From assembly GCA_946405695.1 (NCBI GenBank), contig CAMJIA010000004.1:1-63476 (forward strand): a DNA stretch of 63,476 bases, written 5' to 3'. The translations under genes were made by a program, and so were the position numbers. A model generated the notes under the pieces. The model saw nothing but the letters and a program-made list of their open reading frames with translations. It was not told where the DNA came from and did no database searches. This stretch comes from an uncultured Prevotellaceae bacterium. Its GTDB lineage: Bacteria > Bacteroidota > Bacteroidia > Bacteroidales > Bacteroidaceae. The first letter of the stretch is position 1. Every line of letters starts with the position of its first letter. Shown in pieces: positions 47,466 to 56,206 of this stretch.

Positions 47466-48722
47466 TTACTCGAACTCAGCCTTGAGCACTTCCAGCACGT
47501 GATCAACGGTTTCCTCTTCGAGGTCAGCCTTCTCAATCAGCATCTCGCGGGGAGCGTTCAACACAGCCTTGGCGGTATCCAAACCGATAGCCTTGATAGA
47601 ATCGATAATCCACTGGTCAATCTCATCAGCAAACTCGTCGAGGTAGATATCCTCATCGGCCTCACCTTCGTTGACTACACGGAAGACGTCGATGGTGTAC
47701 TCTGTCAGCATAGAGGCGAGCTTGATGTTCAGACCACCCTTACCGATAGCCAGAGAAACCTCCTCAGGCTGCAGATAAACCTCTGCCTTGTGCTCCTCAG
47801 GATTCAGTGTGATACTGGTAACCTTAGCAGGTGCCAGAGCACGCTGGATGAACAACTGGGTATTGCTGGAGTAGTTGATAACGTCGATGTTCTCGTTGCA
47901 CATCTCACGGACAATGCCATGAACACGGCTACCCTTGACACCTACGCAAGCTCCTACTGGGTCAATGCGGTCATCATAGCTCTCAACAGCTATCTTAGCA
48001 CGCTCACCCGGCATACGGGCAATGCGACGAATGGTAATCAGACCATCCTGAATCTCAGGAACCTCAGCCTCCAACAGACGCTCCAGGAATTGATTGCTGG
48101 TACGTGACAGGATGATGCGAGGATTGTTGTTCTCATTCTGTACCTCCTTGACGATGGCACGAACAGTCTCACCCTTGCGATAGTTGTCGGCAGGAATCTG
48201 CTCCTGTTTTGGCAAGTGCAACTCGTTACCCTCATCGTCGATGAGCAGTACCTCACGTTTCCACATCTGGTAAACCTCGGCACTAACCACCTGACCAACC
48301 TTGTCCTTATACTTCTGGTAGAGCGAGTCGTGCTCCAACTCCAAAATCTTGGAAGCCAGCGTCTGACGCAGGTTCAGGATGGCACGACGACCAAACTTCT
48401 GGAAGTCAACCTCTTCGGACACCTCTTCACCAACCTCGTAGTCTGGCTCAATCTTCTGGGCCTCAGAGAGTGAAATCTCCTTGTTCTCATCCTGCACCTC
48501 ACCATCGGCAACCACAATACGGTTGCGGTGAATCTCAAAGTCACCCTTGTCAGGGTTCACAATGACGTCGTAGTTCTCGTCAGAACCGAACATCTTGGCA
48601 ATCACGTTGCGGAAACTTTCCTCCAATACGCTTACCAAGGTAGTGCGGTCAATGTTCTTTGTCTCTTTAAATTCCTGAAAGGTCTCAATCATTGATGGAC
48701 CCTTCACATTCTTTACTGCCAT
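47466..48722 (-). CDS. nusA: Transcription termination/antitermination factor NusA
   Basis: 418 residues: N-terminal RNA-polymerase-binding domain (IETFQEFKETKNIDRTTLVS), an S1 domain around residues 130-200 (SAEVYQMWKREVLLIDDEGN), then two KH domains with RIDPVGACVGVKGSRVHGIV and SLAIGKGGLNIKLASMLTEY. It lacks the second C-terminal acidic repeat of E. coli NusA, as usual in this phylum. It binds RNA polymerase and nascent RNA and may regulate its own operon through the leader hairpin at 49269-49305. Confidence 0.96.
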   Translation of the reverse strand: MAVKNVKGPSMIETFQEFKETKNIDRTTLVSVLEESFRNVIAKMFGSDENYDVIVNPDKGDFEIHRNRIVVADGEVQDENKEISLSEAQKIEPDYEVGEEVSEEVDFQKFGRRAILNLRQTLASKILELEHDSLYQKYKDKVGQVVSAEVYQMWKREVLLIDDEGNELHLPKQEQIPADNYRKGETVRAIVKEVQNENNNPRIILSRTSNQFLERLLEAEVPEIQDGLITIRRIARMPGERAKIAVESYDDRIDPVGACVGVKGSRVHGIVREMCNENIDVINYSSNTQLFIQRALAPAKVTSITLNPEEHKAEVYLQPEEVSLAIGKGGLNIKLASMLTEYTIDVFRVVNEGEADEDIYLDEFADEIDQWIIDSIKAIGLDTAKAVLNAPREMLIEKADLEEETVDHVLEVLKAEFE

Positions 48723-48750
48723 AATATTTTATTTTTTAACTTTTAATCTC

Positions 48751-49221
48751 TTATTTGAAATTCAACAGGTACTTACAGTACTTCACGTCAGCGGTCTTGT
48801 AGGTCTTGTCGACCTCTACCAACACGGGACGCTTCTTGCCTTCCTGATGCTGCTTCTCCTTGACAGTAACAACAAACGTATTGTCGTCGCTGGCTGCCTT
48901 CAGCACACCCTGAAGTTTGATACCATCGTTCTGTAATACCTCTACCTCCTTACCAATATGGTTCTTGTACTGCTGCAATACCTTAAACGGCTGGCCGATA
49001 CCGGCAGAGCCTACCTCCAATTCATAATCACCAAGCTCTTCACCAAGCTTCTCCTGTAAGAAGCGGCTCAACTCAGCACAATCTTCAATCCATACACCAT
49101 CGGCATGGTCAATCTCAATGACGATGCGGTCATCGCCAGTCATCTCTACATCTACCAAATAATAGTCGCCCTTCTCGAGCCACTCCTCAACTGCTGTCTT
49201 AATGACGTTTTTGTCTATCAT
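48751..49221 (-). CDS. rimP: Ribosome maturation factor RimP
   Basis: A 156-residue protein for 30S subunit assembly. Typical pieces are YLVDVEMTGDDRIVIEIDHA, EDCAELSRFLQEKLGEELGD, YELEVGSAGIGQPFKVLQQY and KEVEVLQNDGIKLQGVLKAA. First gene of rimP-nusA-infB. The 28-bp spacer to nusA is A/T-rich with a loose 7-bp period. Confidence 0.94.
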   Translation of the reverse strand: MIDKNVIKTAVEEWLEKGDYYLVDVEMTGDDRIVIEIDHADGVWIEDCAELSRFLQEKLGEELGDYELEVGSAGIGQPFKVLQQYKNHIGKEVEVLQNDGIKLQGVLKAASDDNTFVVTVKEKQHQEGKKRPVLVEVDKTYKTADVKYCKYLLNFK

Positions 49222-49268
49222 ACTTTTGTTGTTAATTAAAACAAGATTGCAAAGCCATAAGGCTTAAA

Positions 49269-49326
49269 AGTCAAAGAATGAGAGGCTCTTGCGAACCCCT
49301 CATTCCTCTGAACGGGTGCAAAGGTA
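49269..49326 (-). promoter_or_regulatory. Promoter and leader hairpin of the rimP-nusA-infB operon
   Basis: The -7 box TACCTTTG is the complement of 49319-49326. The ~95-nt leader contains a hairpin with arms GAATGAG and CTCATTC (49298-49304 and 49275-49281 on the plus strand), extended by GGG/CCT, followed by TTTGACTTTT. That is terminator-like and ahead of the first gene, so it may be an attenuator. Confidence 0.55.
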
Positions 49327-49389
49327 CGAAAAATCTGCGAATACTGCAAGTATTTTGCTGATTTTCTTTTCCTTACCCCATTATTTTTT

Positions 49390-50169
49390 CTATTTCTTGA
49401 TATGTATGCTTAACATCTGTGGGTCAAAGGTTATTCCCTCGCTTTCAATAAATGTTGACAACACCTTCTGATCTGCTAATTGTCGAGGGGTACCGACGTG
49501 CAGTTGTTCGGAAGTCATCAGCCAGAGGGTATCTGCCAACTGTAGAGAGATCTCCACGTCGTGCGTTGACAGAAAGATGGTTTTCTGCTCATCATGTGCC
49601 AAACGCCTTAATAGCTGTAGCAGTTCCACCTTGCTGGGATAGTCGAGGAATGCCGTCGGCTCATCGAGATAGATGATTGGCGTCTGCTGAGCTAATGCCT
49701 TGGCAATCATCACTTTCTGACGTTCTCCATCACTGAGCGACTGCACCAAACGATGACGTAATGCATCGATGCCGACCAGTTGGATGGACTCATCAACAAT
49801 CCGCACGTCATCCTGCGACATCACACCCCAAAAACCAGTATAGGGAGCACGCCCCATAGCTACCATCTCGTCAACAGTCATGTTCCTAACGTGCGGTTTT
49901 TCTGTCAGTACCACACCTATCAACTGGCTGAGTTCCTGGTCAGAATAAGCAGTGAGAGACTTGCCTTGTAGGAGAATGTTGCCATCCAGCGCAGGAAGAA
50001 AAGCAGACAGCGTACGCAAGAGCGTTGACTTGCCGACACCATTTCTACCTAGCAAACAAGTTAGCTCACCGCTACAAATGGTAGCGTTCAGCTGGTGCGC
50101 AACGGTCTTTTTTCCGCCTTTGATAGTATATCCGATACTTAGGTCTTGTAGTATGACTGTTTCCCTCAT
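49390..50169 (-). CDS. ABC transporter ATP-binding protein, FecE/BtuD type
   Basis: 259 residues from MRETVILQDLSIGYTIKGGK. Walker A is LLGRNGVGKSTLLRTLSAFL, the signature VQSLSDGERQKVMIAKALAQ, Walker B PIIYLDEPTAFLDYPSKVEL, and the H-loop FLSTHDVEISLQLAD. Closest in wording to ATPases of iron-siderophore/cobalamin importers. No permease or binding-protein gene is next to it, so it is an orphan ATPase here. A TATCTTTG promoter box ends only 3 bp before the ATG, so its transcript from that site would have almost no leader. Confidence 0.9.
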   Translation of the reverse strand: MRETVILQDLSIGYTIKGGKKTVAHQLNATICSGELTCLLGRNGVGKSTLLRTLSAFLPALDGNILLQGKSLTAYSDQELSQLIGVVLTEKPHVRNMTVDEMVAMGRAPYTGFWGVMSQDDVRIVDESIQLVGIDALRHRLVQSLSDGERQKVMIAKALAQQTPIIYLDEPTAFLDYPSKVELLQLLRRLAHDEQKTIFLSTHDVEISLQLADTLWLMTSEQLHVGTPRQLADQKVLSTFIESEGITFDPQMLSIHIKK

Positions 50170-50172
50170 GCT

Positions 50173-50180
50173 GCAAAGAT
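50173..50180 (-). promoter_or_regulatory. -7 box abutting the ABC ATPase start codon
   Basis: TATCTTTG on the minus strand with the ATG beginning 3 bp after its last G. A start site 6-7 nt downstream would fall on the ATG itself, giving a leaderless transcript. No clear -33 box is seen. Confidence 0.4.
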
Positions 50181-50187
50181 ACATATT

Positions 50188-53100
50188 TTATACAGAATAT
50201 CGCGCGATAAGTGCAGAAAAAATCTTGTTCCGCTGCAACAATGCTGCATTTCCCGTCATGATGAGTTGCTTACGGGCACGTGTCATGGCAACATTCAACT
50301 TGCGGTCTATCGTATGACCATCCTCCTGAAAGCTGTTGGCTGTCAAAAAATCGAGCTGATAAGGACGCTGAATGGTAAACGAATAGATGATGACATCGCG
50401 CTGACTACCTTGGTAGCGCTCAACGGTGTCGATGCTGATCTGGTCCAATTGGGGCAAACCCAATTGCACTATTTCGCGCCGTATCATCGCTATCTGATTA
50501 CGATAGGGTACGATGACGCCTACCGTACGGTTCGGATCAAAACGGTCAACACCATACTGGCGATAGATACGTCGAAGAAGGTCGGCAACAATACGTGCCT
50601 CTGCCTCATTGACTTTATCGGAGGCGAGGGACGAGGAGTCAGAAGGGAGAGAACTATCGCTGGGAAAGAACAGCACACGATGCTGCTTCAATAGGTCATC
50701 GACTGCATCTTCTGAGGACTGAGCATAGTCGAGTGTCGTTTCCTCCTGGTGAGGCAAGGGGACGGGCAATAACTGTTCGCGATGATAGAAGAAATCGTTG
50801 GGGAAGTGCGCTATATCGGGGTGCATGCGTCCCTGATAGCGTAACAGTCCTACGAAATCGGTACGTCCTGCCTGTCGTTCCTGCTGTAGCAGACGTTCGA
50901 AAAGTGAACGACGACAGTCATGCAGACGTGGTTCATCGTCAGGTTGCGCAACAACAGCAGGAAGCTGTTTATGGTCTCCAACAAGGATAAAACGATCTAC
51001 CTGGTCTGACAAGAGGATACCGATGATGCTTGGTTCCAGAATCTGCGAAGCCTCATCGACAATGCACAGCGAGAAGTGTTTCAGTTGGAAGAGGAAAGGA
51101 CGGGCCTGTAGCGTGGATGTCGTAGCAACGATGATGCGCGTCTGTTGCAACTGTTGGCGAATATCGCTAAGTTGTGGACGTTCGCCCATCCGCTTGTCGA
51201 GCAGATGGTCTACAAAACGTGGGTCGCAGGAATCTTCGTTACCAATGCGTAGGAAGTCATGGCTGGCACTGACCAGCATATCACAGATTTCATCAACAGC
51301 GCGATGGGTGTAGGCGGTGAGTAAGATAGACGAGGGATGATGGCTGATGGAAGAGGTTAAAGCCTCCCCTACCATGAAGCGGAGAGCCATTGACGTCTTG
51401 CCTGTTCCTGGAGGGCCTTGCAGCAGGAAATAGTCTTTGGCCTGCATCGCCTTGAGGATGATCTCGTCGTAGTGTGGATGATAGGCATGCGACAACGTGA
51501 TAGTGCTGTCTTTCTGTGGAGCACGTTTACCCAACAGCAACGCACGCTTACTGGGTGATGCCGAACAGAAAGAGAAGACGGCACGCAAAGCGGAGGTACT
51601 ACCCACGTCCGACGAAGCATGCTCTACAGCATAATGTCCTTCGCCAAAGAGATGTGGATTCTGCTGACGTTCATTCAAACGGATGATGGTCTCTTGGCTG
51701 GAAAGACTGACAAGGGTGCCTTTATACAGGATGCTATTACGCACATCAGGGTCCTGCTCATAGCGATAGAGATAGACCATATCGCCCCTACGGAAATTGG
51801 GCAATACGTCGGCAGTATCCACAGAGAGTACAACAGTTTCTGGCGACTTGTCAGCAATGGTTCCCATCAGGATGTTACCCGTCTCCAGTTTCTCGCTGAG
51901 TGGCATGTTCCACAGGTCGCTGGTAGCACCACCCTGCCCTTCCTGCACACCCACCTTCTGAGCCAGCTGTTCGCGATAGACAAAGGTAAGCATCCGCTCT
52001 ACATAGTCGCGCTCTTCAGCTGCCAAACGATGAAACGGCTGGAGCAACTGATTCACGCCTTCACGGATATACCTGTCAAAGAACGTACGCTTCTCTTGAT
52101 TCTCCAGTAACAACTCTGCACGCAGTTGTGGGATGATGTTGCTGAAACCTTTGCGGGCTATACTCATCTCTTGTGCAACAATGCTGTTGCGCAAACGGAT
52201 AGCCTCACGAAACAGCTGCTGGTAGTAGTTGACAACAAGCAGTCCCTGACGGGCAGGATATTTGGAGTAAAGCAGACGGATATCCACTTTGTCGGGGGGC
52301 AGATTAAAGTTCGAACGCAGCACACCATAATATAATAATAGCTGCACATAGTGGTCTTCCTTATGCTGCTGAGAGGCGCCACACTCGATGTTCCAGTTCT
52401 TGCCAGACTTCTGCTCCACCAACAGACGCATATCGTCAGTCATCAGGTCGACACGTCCCTGCAATCCCAACTGTTCACAGACAAAAGATGGTTCCAATAG
52501 GGCATGCTCGCGATCGTAGTCGCTGAACAGAATATCAACAGCCTCTTGGATGTTTGCTACCTGCTGGCGACTCTCCTCCTTGAAACGTTGACCATCGAAA
52601 GGTGAACAGGTACAGAACTGCAAAGCCTGTTCACGAAAACTCGTACGCAGACTGTCGCCATAGGATGCATCAGACTGATTGATGAGGTCATCGAGTGCTG
52701 TACCTGCAAAGTTACCCAACAGAATCTGCTGGCTGTTGGCACGTGGCTTCAGTCTGTTGAGCAGATAGCTGAGTGGATGGTGCCCATAGTCCTGAAAACA
52801 CGCAGCTATAGCAGAGATATCTATCAGGAAGTCAGGCTCGACAACGATGAGCGAAGGAGTGACGGAGGTACCATCAATAGTACAGTCGAGCAAGTTCAGC
52901 TGCATACCTTCCGTGAGCAGGTTGCCAGCAGTTTCTTTGTCGAAAGAGTCGACATAGTCAATGCATATAGTCCCCTCTGTGGTGGTGGCATAAATATAGG
53001 TAGCATCCCAACTGGTGACGACACAGCGCAGGACATGTTGCCTGGGTTTGTGTCCAACAACAAACGGACGAGGTTCAGCAGGCAGTCTCGTCAGAAGTTC

Positions 53101-53424
53101 ATGGGGAATGGCGACTTTAAAGACGCCAGAAATGAACTGAGCCAGGGCCCGAATATCGTACAGCCAATCGTCCTTATCCTGGAGTTTGCGACCATTAGAA
53201 TGTACACGCATCTGCTGAACAGCGATGCGCTCACGCATGGCAATGCCGTGACGCTTACAGAGGAAGTCTACCTGTGAGAAAACATTACCGAACCCTTGGC
53301 GTGTGTCGCGCAACGCCTCACCACAGGCCAGAACCAGTGTCTCGTGCATGAAGCGCAACGACACTGCCGATGGTTCCCGCGTTGTGAGTTCTACACAACG
53401 GTCATAGAGTTCGGAGACCTCCAC
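50188..53424 (-). CDS. Dna2/NAM7-like nuclease-helicase
   Basis: 1,078 residues. The C-terminal half is a superfamily-1 helicase: LLQGPPGTGKTSMALRFMVG (motif I), CIVDEASQILEP (II), ILVGDHKQLPAVVAQPDDEP (III), DTVERYQGSQRDVIIYSFTI (V) and LNVAMTRARKQLIMTGNA (VI), as in Dna2/Upf1/NAM7. Before it, GLQGRVDLMTDDMRLLVEQK (~residue 320) looks like the GxxD...E-x-K core of a Dna2-type PD-(D/E)XK nuclease. I cannot see the four-cysteine Fe-S motif of many relatives. The start is a GTG (53422-53424) just after the DUF3108 stop. Likely a DNA or RNA repair enzyme; exact role unknown. Confidence 0.82.
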   Translation of the reverse strand: MEVSELYDRCVELTTREPSAVSLRFMHETLVLACGEALRDTRQGFGNVFSQVDFLCKRHGIAMRERIAVQQMRVHSNGRKLQDKDDWLYDIRALAQFISGVFKVAIPHELLTRLPAEPRPFVVGHKPRQHVLRCVVTSWDATYIYATTTEGTICIDYVDSFDKETAGNLLTEGMQLNLLDCTIDGTSVTPSLIVVEPDFLIDISAIAACFQDYGHHPLSYLLNRLKPRANSQQILLGNFAGTALDDLINQSDASYGDSLRTSFREQALQFCTCSPFDGQRFKEESRQQVANIQEAVDILFSDYDREHALLEPSFVCEQLGLQGRVDLMTDDMRLLVEQKSGKNWNIECGASQQHKEDHYVQLLLYYGVLRSNFNLPPDKVDIRLLYSKYPARQGLLVVNYYQQLFREAIRLRNSIVAQEMSIARKGFSNIIPQLRAELLLENQEKRTFFDRYIREGVNQLLQPFHRLAAEERDYVERMLTFVYREQLAQKVGVQEGQGGATSDLWNMPLSEKLETGNILMGTIADKSPETVVLSVDTADVLPNFRRGDMVYLYRYEQDPDVRNSILYKGTLVSLSSQETIIRLNERQQNPHLFGEGHYAVEHASSDVGSTSALRAVFSFCSASPSKRALLLGKRAPQKDSTITLSHAYHPHYDEIILKAMQAKDYFLLQGPPGTGKTSMALRFMVGEALTSSISHHPSSILLTAYTHRAVDEICDMLVSASHDFLRIGNEDSCDPRFVDHLLDKRMGERPQLSDIRQQLQQTRIIVATTSTLQARPFLFQLKHFSLCIVDEASQILEPSIIGILLSDQVDRFILVGDHKQLPAVVAQPDDEPRLHDCRRSLFERLLQQERQAGRTDFVGLLRYQGRMHPDIAHFPNDFFYHREQLLPVPLPHQEETTLDYAQSSEDAVDDLLKQHRVLFFPSDSSLPSDSSSLASDKVNEAEARIVADLLRRIYRQYGVDRFDPNRTVGVIVPYRNQIAMIRREIVQLGLPQLDQISIDTVERYQGSQRDVIIYSFTIQRPYQLDFLTANSFQEDGHTIDRKLNVAMTRARKQLIMTGNAALLQRNKIFSALIARYSV

Positions 53425-53430
53425 AGCAGC

Positions 53431-54237
53431 TTACTCCACCTTAGAAGTCATCTGGTTGCGCAGTCCCTTATAGCCTGTCAGGTAAGCCTTGGCAGAGCCG
53501 AAAGAGAGGAACATGTCCAAACGGACAGGCAGATGGTTCTTATCGTCAGTGATGTAGAAGCGGATAAGTTCGTGGTTTTTTCCGTCCTCACGTTCGATGA
53601 ACGAGAATACCAGACAACGGAACTTCGTATCGCTGTTTTTCATCTTCACATTGGTGATGCCATTGTACTTCAGCCACGAGTTGGCAACACTCGATGCATC
53701 AGCAATGGGCAAGGGAATCTTGTCGCCCACCTTCAGTTTCGAGGCGTCAAAGTTACGGGCACGCAGATAGACACTCATCATGTCGTAGAGACAGTCTTTG
53801 TACTCCGACTCCTTCCAGTAGTGTTCCCCACGGCTATTGATTTCGTGCTGCTTCAGATGGCAGTTGCCTTTAGGGTAGGTGTACCACAACTCATCGACGT
53901 AGTAGCGCTTGCCTTCACGAGCTCCTTTACGATAGTAGAGCGGCTCCAGGTTCAGCGTTGTGTAGCTGAGCAGCGTGTCGCGCATGACAAACATGTTGTC
54001 CAACTTACTGTTACCACGAGTGATAAGACTGCAACGGAAGGCATCCTGTCCGTTAAAGGTTGACTGAACAGTCGACATAGAGGCAGTACCCACCTTCATC
54101 CATACGAACTTCCAGTTGAAGTAAAGGTCGTAGCCTACAAACTCGCCCGACTTAAAGGCGTTATTCTCAATACCACACTGGGCAAACGATGACAGGAACG
54201 TCATGCTGAACACCCATAAAATGATAAATCTTTTCAT
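53431..54237 (-). CDS. DUF3108 exported protein
   Basis: 268 residues with signal peptide MKRFIILWVFSMTFLSSFA-Q. FKSGEFVGYDLYFNWKFVWM and KVGTASMSTVQ form the DUF3108 start, and the beta-rich body contains DNMFVMRDTLLSYTTLNLEP, RYYVDELWYTYPKG and ENRKDGKNHELIRFYITDD-like strands up to LPVRLDMFLSFGSAKAYLTG. Family proteins are envelope proteins without assigned activity. It is the third gene of the GH3-led operon, 13 bp after the Ig-like lipoprotein and 6 bp before the helicase start. Confidence 0.82.
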   Translation of the reverse strand: MKRFIILWVFSMTFLSSFAQCGIENNAFKSGEFVGYDLYFNWKFVWMKVGTASMSTVQSTFNGQDAFRCSLITRGNSKLDNMFVMRDTLLSYTTLNLEPLYYRKGAREGKRYYVDELWYTYPKGNCHLKQHEINSRGEHYWKESEYKDCLYDMMSVYLRARNFDASKLKVGDKIPLPIADASSVANSWLKYNGITNVKMKNSDTKFRCLVFSFIEREDGKNHELIRFYITDDKNHLPVRLDMFLSFGSAKAYLTGYKGLRNQMTSKVE

Positions 54238-54250
54238 ATTTCTTTGCTTT

Positions 54251-56206
54251 TTATTTTTTTATCCCATTCTTGATATATTGTATGCCCAGATTCGCTGCAC
54301 GATCGGCATTACGGTTTCTCCTCTGACGCTTCTTTTCTGCCTTCTTCTTGACGAGGTTCGATGGTTTCTGCTGGTTGAGTGGCAGTTGTGTCAGGTTCCA
54401 CGACAGGGTGATGTCAAATTTCGCCTTGGTCTCTATCTCACGAGAATAGTAGTAGACAGCTTCTGCCTGTTGGTCGGCATCATAGTCGCCTGTATCCCAC
54501 ACGCCATTGTCATTACGGTCGATGAAGGCTCGTGCATAGTAGATTCCTGGGCCTACATAGTAGAACGATGCCGTATGATCGGACTCCATCTTGCTCTTAG
54601 CCACAGGTTTATCACTCTTGTCAAGCAGTTGTACGACGACAGCAGCACTATCTGTATAGCCACTGATGTCAAAGAACAGCGTCGCATAGTCATCGAGCGT
54701 CTTTACCTTGATACCTTGTTTGTAAGGTTTGCACGCCTTGCCATAGATATCGACGATGGCGGCACTGTCAACCTCAAAGCTATACTCGGACCCAGGTTTC
54801 CAGTCGACTACCAACTCATAACAGCGCAAAAGACTGTCGCGCTGACGGAACTCGTAGCTGGCATTATACCATAGCGTATCAATCTTTGTATAAAGGTGGA
54901 TGCCCGCTGTGTCCAGTACTGCAGGTGGTGTAGGCACCTCGATATGGATGGAGCGGTTGGGGTCCATTGACTGCGGTGCATTGTATTTGGGCTCCAAGGG
55001 CTTCACAGGATAGATACTGTCGTAAGGCTCTTCACGCTTACGCTTCTTCTCCTGTTGTTTGAGCCATGTCTCGTATTCTTTCTGCTGGGCTTTTACTCGC
55101 TTCTCATAAGGTGTCTTGGCCAGAACCTCAATGGCAGAGTCCGTATGTTCAACGAGCCTGCCCAGCGAATCCGTCATCTGATAAGTAAGGTCCATCCGCA
55201 GGGTGTCTTGGTTGACCAACAACGTGTCGCGCAACCAATAGGTGATAGAGTCTTTCTTGGCGTTCGTCTCCACGATGAAGGCATCGTCGCTATTGAAGTT
55301 CAGACCACGGATAATGGGCAGTTGCTCGCTGCCATAGCTGAAGAAAATATTAATACGGTCAGCCTCCTTACGCTCCGTCTTCAGCAGATAGCGATCAGTC
55401 TGTATCTCCTGGAAAGCCGTCAGCACGATATCGTCAGGGTAGTAGTGCATGTAGTGCACCTGTGCAATACTGTCAATGTGAAGGGTGTCGCGCCAGATAG
55501 TGTCTTGACGTATGTCTGGCTTGACGTACGGCTTGTAGGTCTCGTGCGAGAAGGCTATCATCTCGCTCTTCTGCGTGAACTTATAGTTGCCATCAGCATC
55601 CTGCAGGGCATAGATGCGGTATTCGCCTTCGGCAACGCCCTTGATAACAAAATGTCCGTTGGCATCGGTACGTGCTACACGTAGTAGCGGCTTGGTACGA
55701 AAAGCGGAGTCTGCAAGGTCTTCATACAGTCCGACAAGAATACTCGATACGGGGTCCAGATTCTCTGCACTAAGCACCGTACCTGACACTTCGAGGGTGT
55801 CTGTCTGCTGACCCGTCGAGAAGGTAAAGGTGTAGTTGCCCAACGGATTGTCTTCGTTATTGTCGCTGATGGCATCGCTGAAGTCGATGGTATAGGTCAT
55901 ATCGGGTTTCAGCGTGTCCTTCAGCTCCACGACAATCTTCTTGCCCTTAGCCTGTATTTCTGGCATCTCCAGCTGAGGAGGAGAGACGATAACGTTCTGT
56001 GTGGCGTCGGCAAGTTTGATATACTCGTCGAAATATATGTTTATCTTCTTGGTATTCACACCAGTAGCCTTGTCTGCAGGCATACTGCCCAAAACCACAG
56101 GAGGGTCGTCGTCATACCATCCGCCATCGGGCGAACCCATGCGGGCACAACCAACAGCCAATAGCAAACAGCTAATAGCCAATAGACAATATTGTAGTCT
56201 CCTCAT
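54251..56206 (-). CDS. Ig-like (SbsA/Big_5) domain lipoprotein
   Basis: 651 residues. The lipobox LAVGC (Cys ~20) ends a signal peptide that is itself encoded by a 7-bp repeat. GSPDGGWYDDDPPVVLGSMP, then NTKKINIYFDEYIKLADATQ, forms the SbsA/Big_5 Ig-like domain (~30-135); DPVSSILVGLYEDLADSAF and LLRVARTDANGHFVIKGVAE resemble carboxypeptidase-regulatory-like strands. The C-terminus is basic (KKKAEKKRQRRNRNADRAA). A Bacteroidota envelope lipoprotein without known activity. Its ATG overlaps the GH3 stop codon (ATGA), indicating translational coupling. Confidence 0.8.
   Translation of the reverse strand: MRRLQYCLLAISCLLLAVGCARMGSPDGGWYDDDPPVVLGSMPADKATGVNTKKINIYFDEYIKLADATQNVIVSPPQLEMPEIQAKGKKIVVELKDTLKPDMTYTIDFSDAISDNNEDNPLGNYTFTFSTGQQTDTLEVSGTVLSAENLDPVSSILVGLYEDLADSAFRTKPLLRVARTDANGHFVIKGVAEGEYRIYALQDADGNYKFTQKSEMIAFSHETYKPYVKPDIRQDTIWRDTLHIDSIAQVHYMHYYPDDIVLTAFQEIQTDRYLLKTERKEADRINIFFSYGSEQLPIIRGLNFNSDDAFIVETNAKKDSITYWLRDTLLVNQDTLRMDLTYQMTDSLGRLVEHTDSAIEVLAKTPYEKRVKAQQKEYETWLKQQEKKRKREEPYDSIYPVKPLEPKYNAPQSMDPNRSIHIEVPTPPAVLDTAGIHLYTKIDTLWYNASYEFRQRDSLLRCYELVVDWKPGSEYSFEVDSAAIVDIYGKACKPYKQGIKVKTLDDYATLFFDISGYTDSAAVVVQLLDKSDKPVAKSKMESDHTASFYYVGPGIYYARAFIDRNDNGVWDTGDYDADQQAEAVYYYSREIETKAKFDITLSWNLTQLPLNQQKPSNLVKKKAEKKRQRRNRNADRAANLGIQYIKNGIKK
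56153..56187. repeat. Heptamer array AAYAGCN x5 inside a signal-peptide region
   Basis: Five adjacent 7-bp units: AACAGCC, AATAGCA, AACAGCT, AATAGCC, AATAGAC. On the coding strand they encode residues ~7-18 of the lipoprotein (LLAISCLLLAVG), the hydrophobic core before the lipobox cysteine. Confidence 0.85.
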
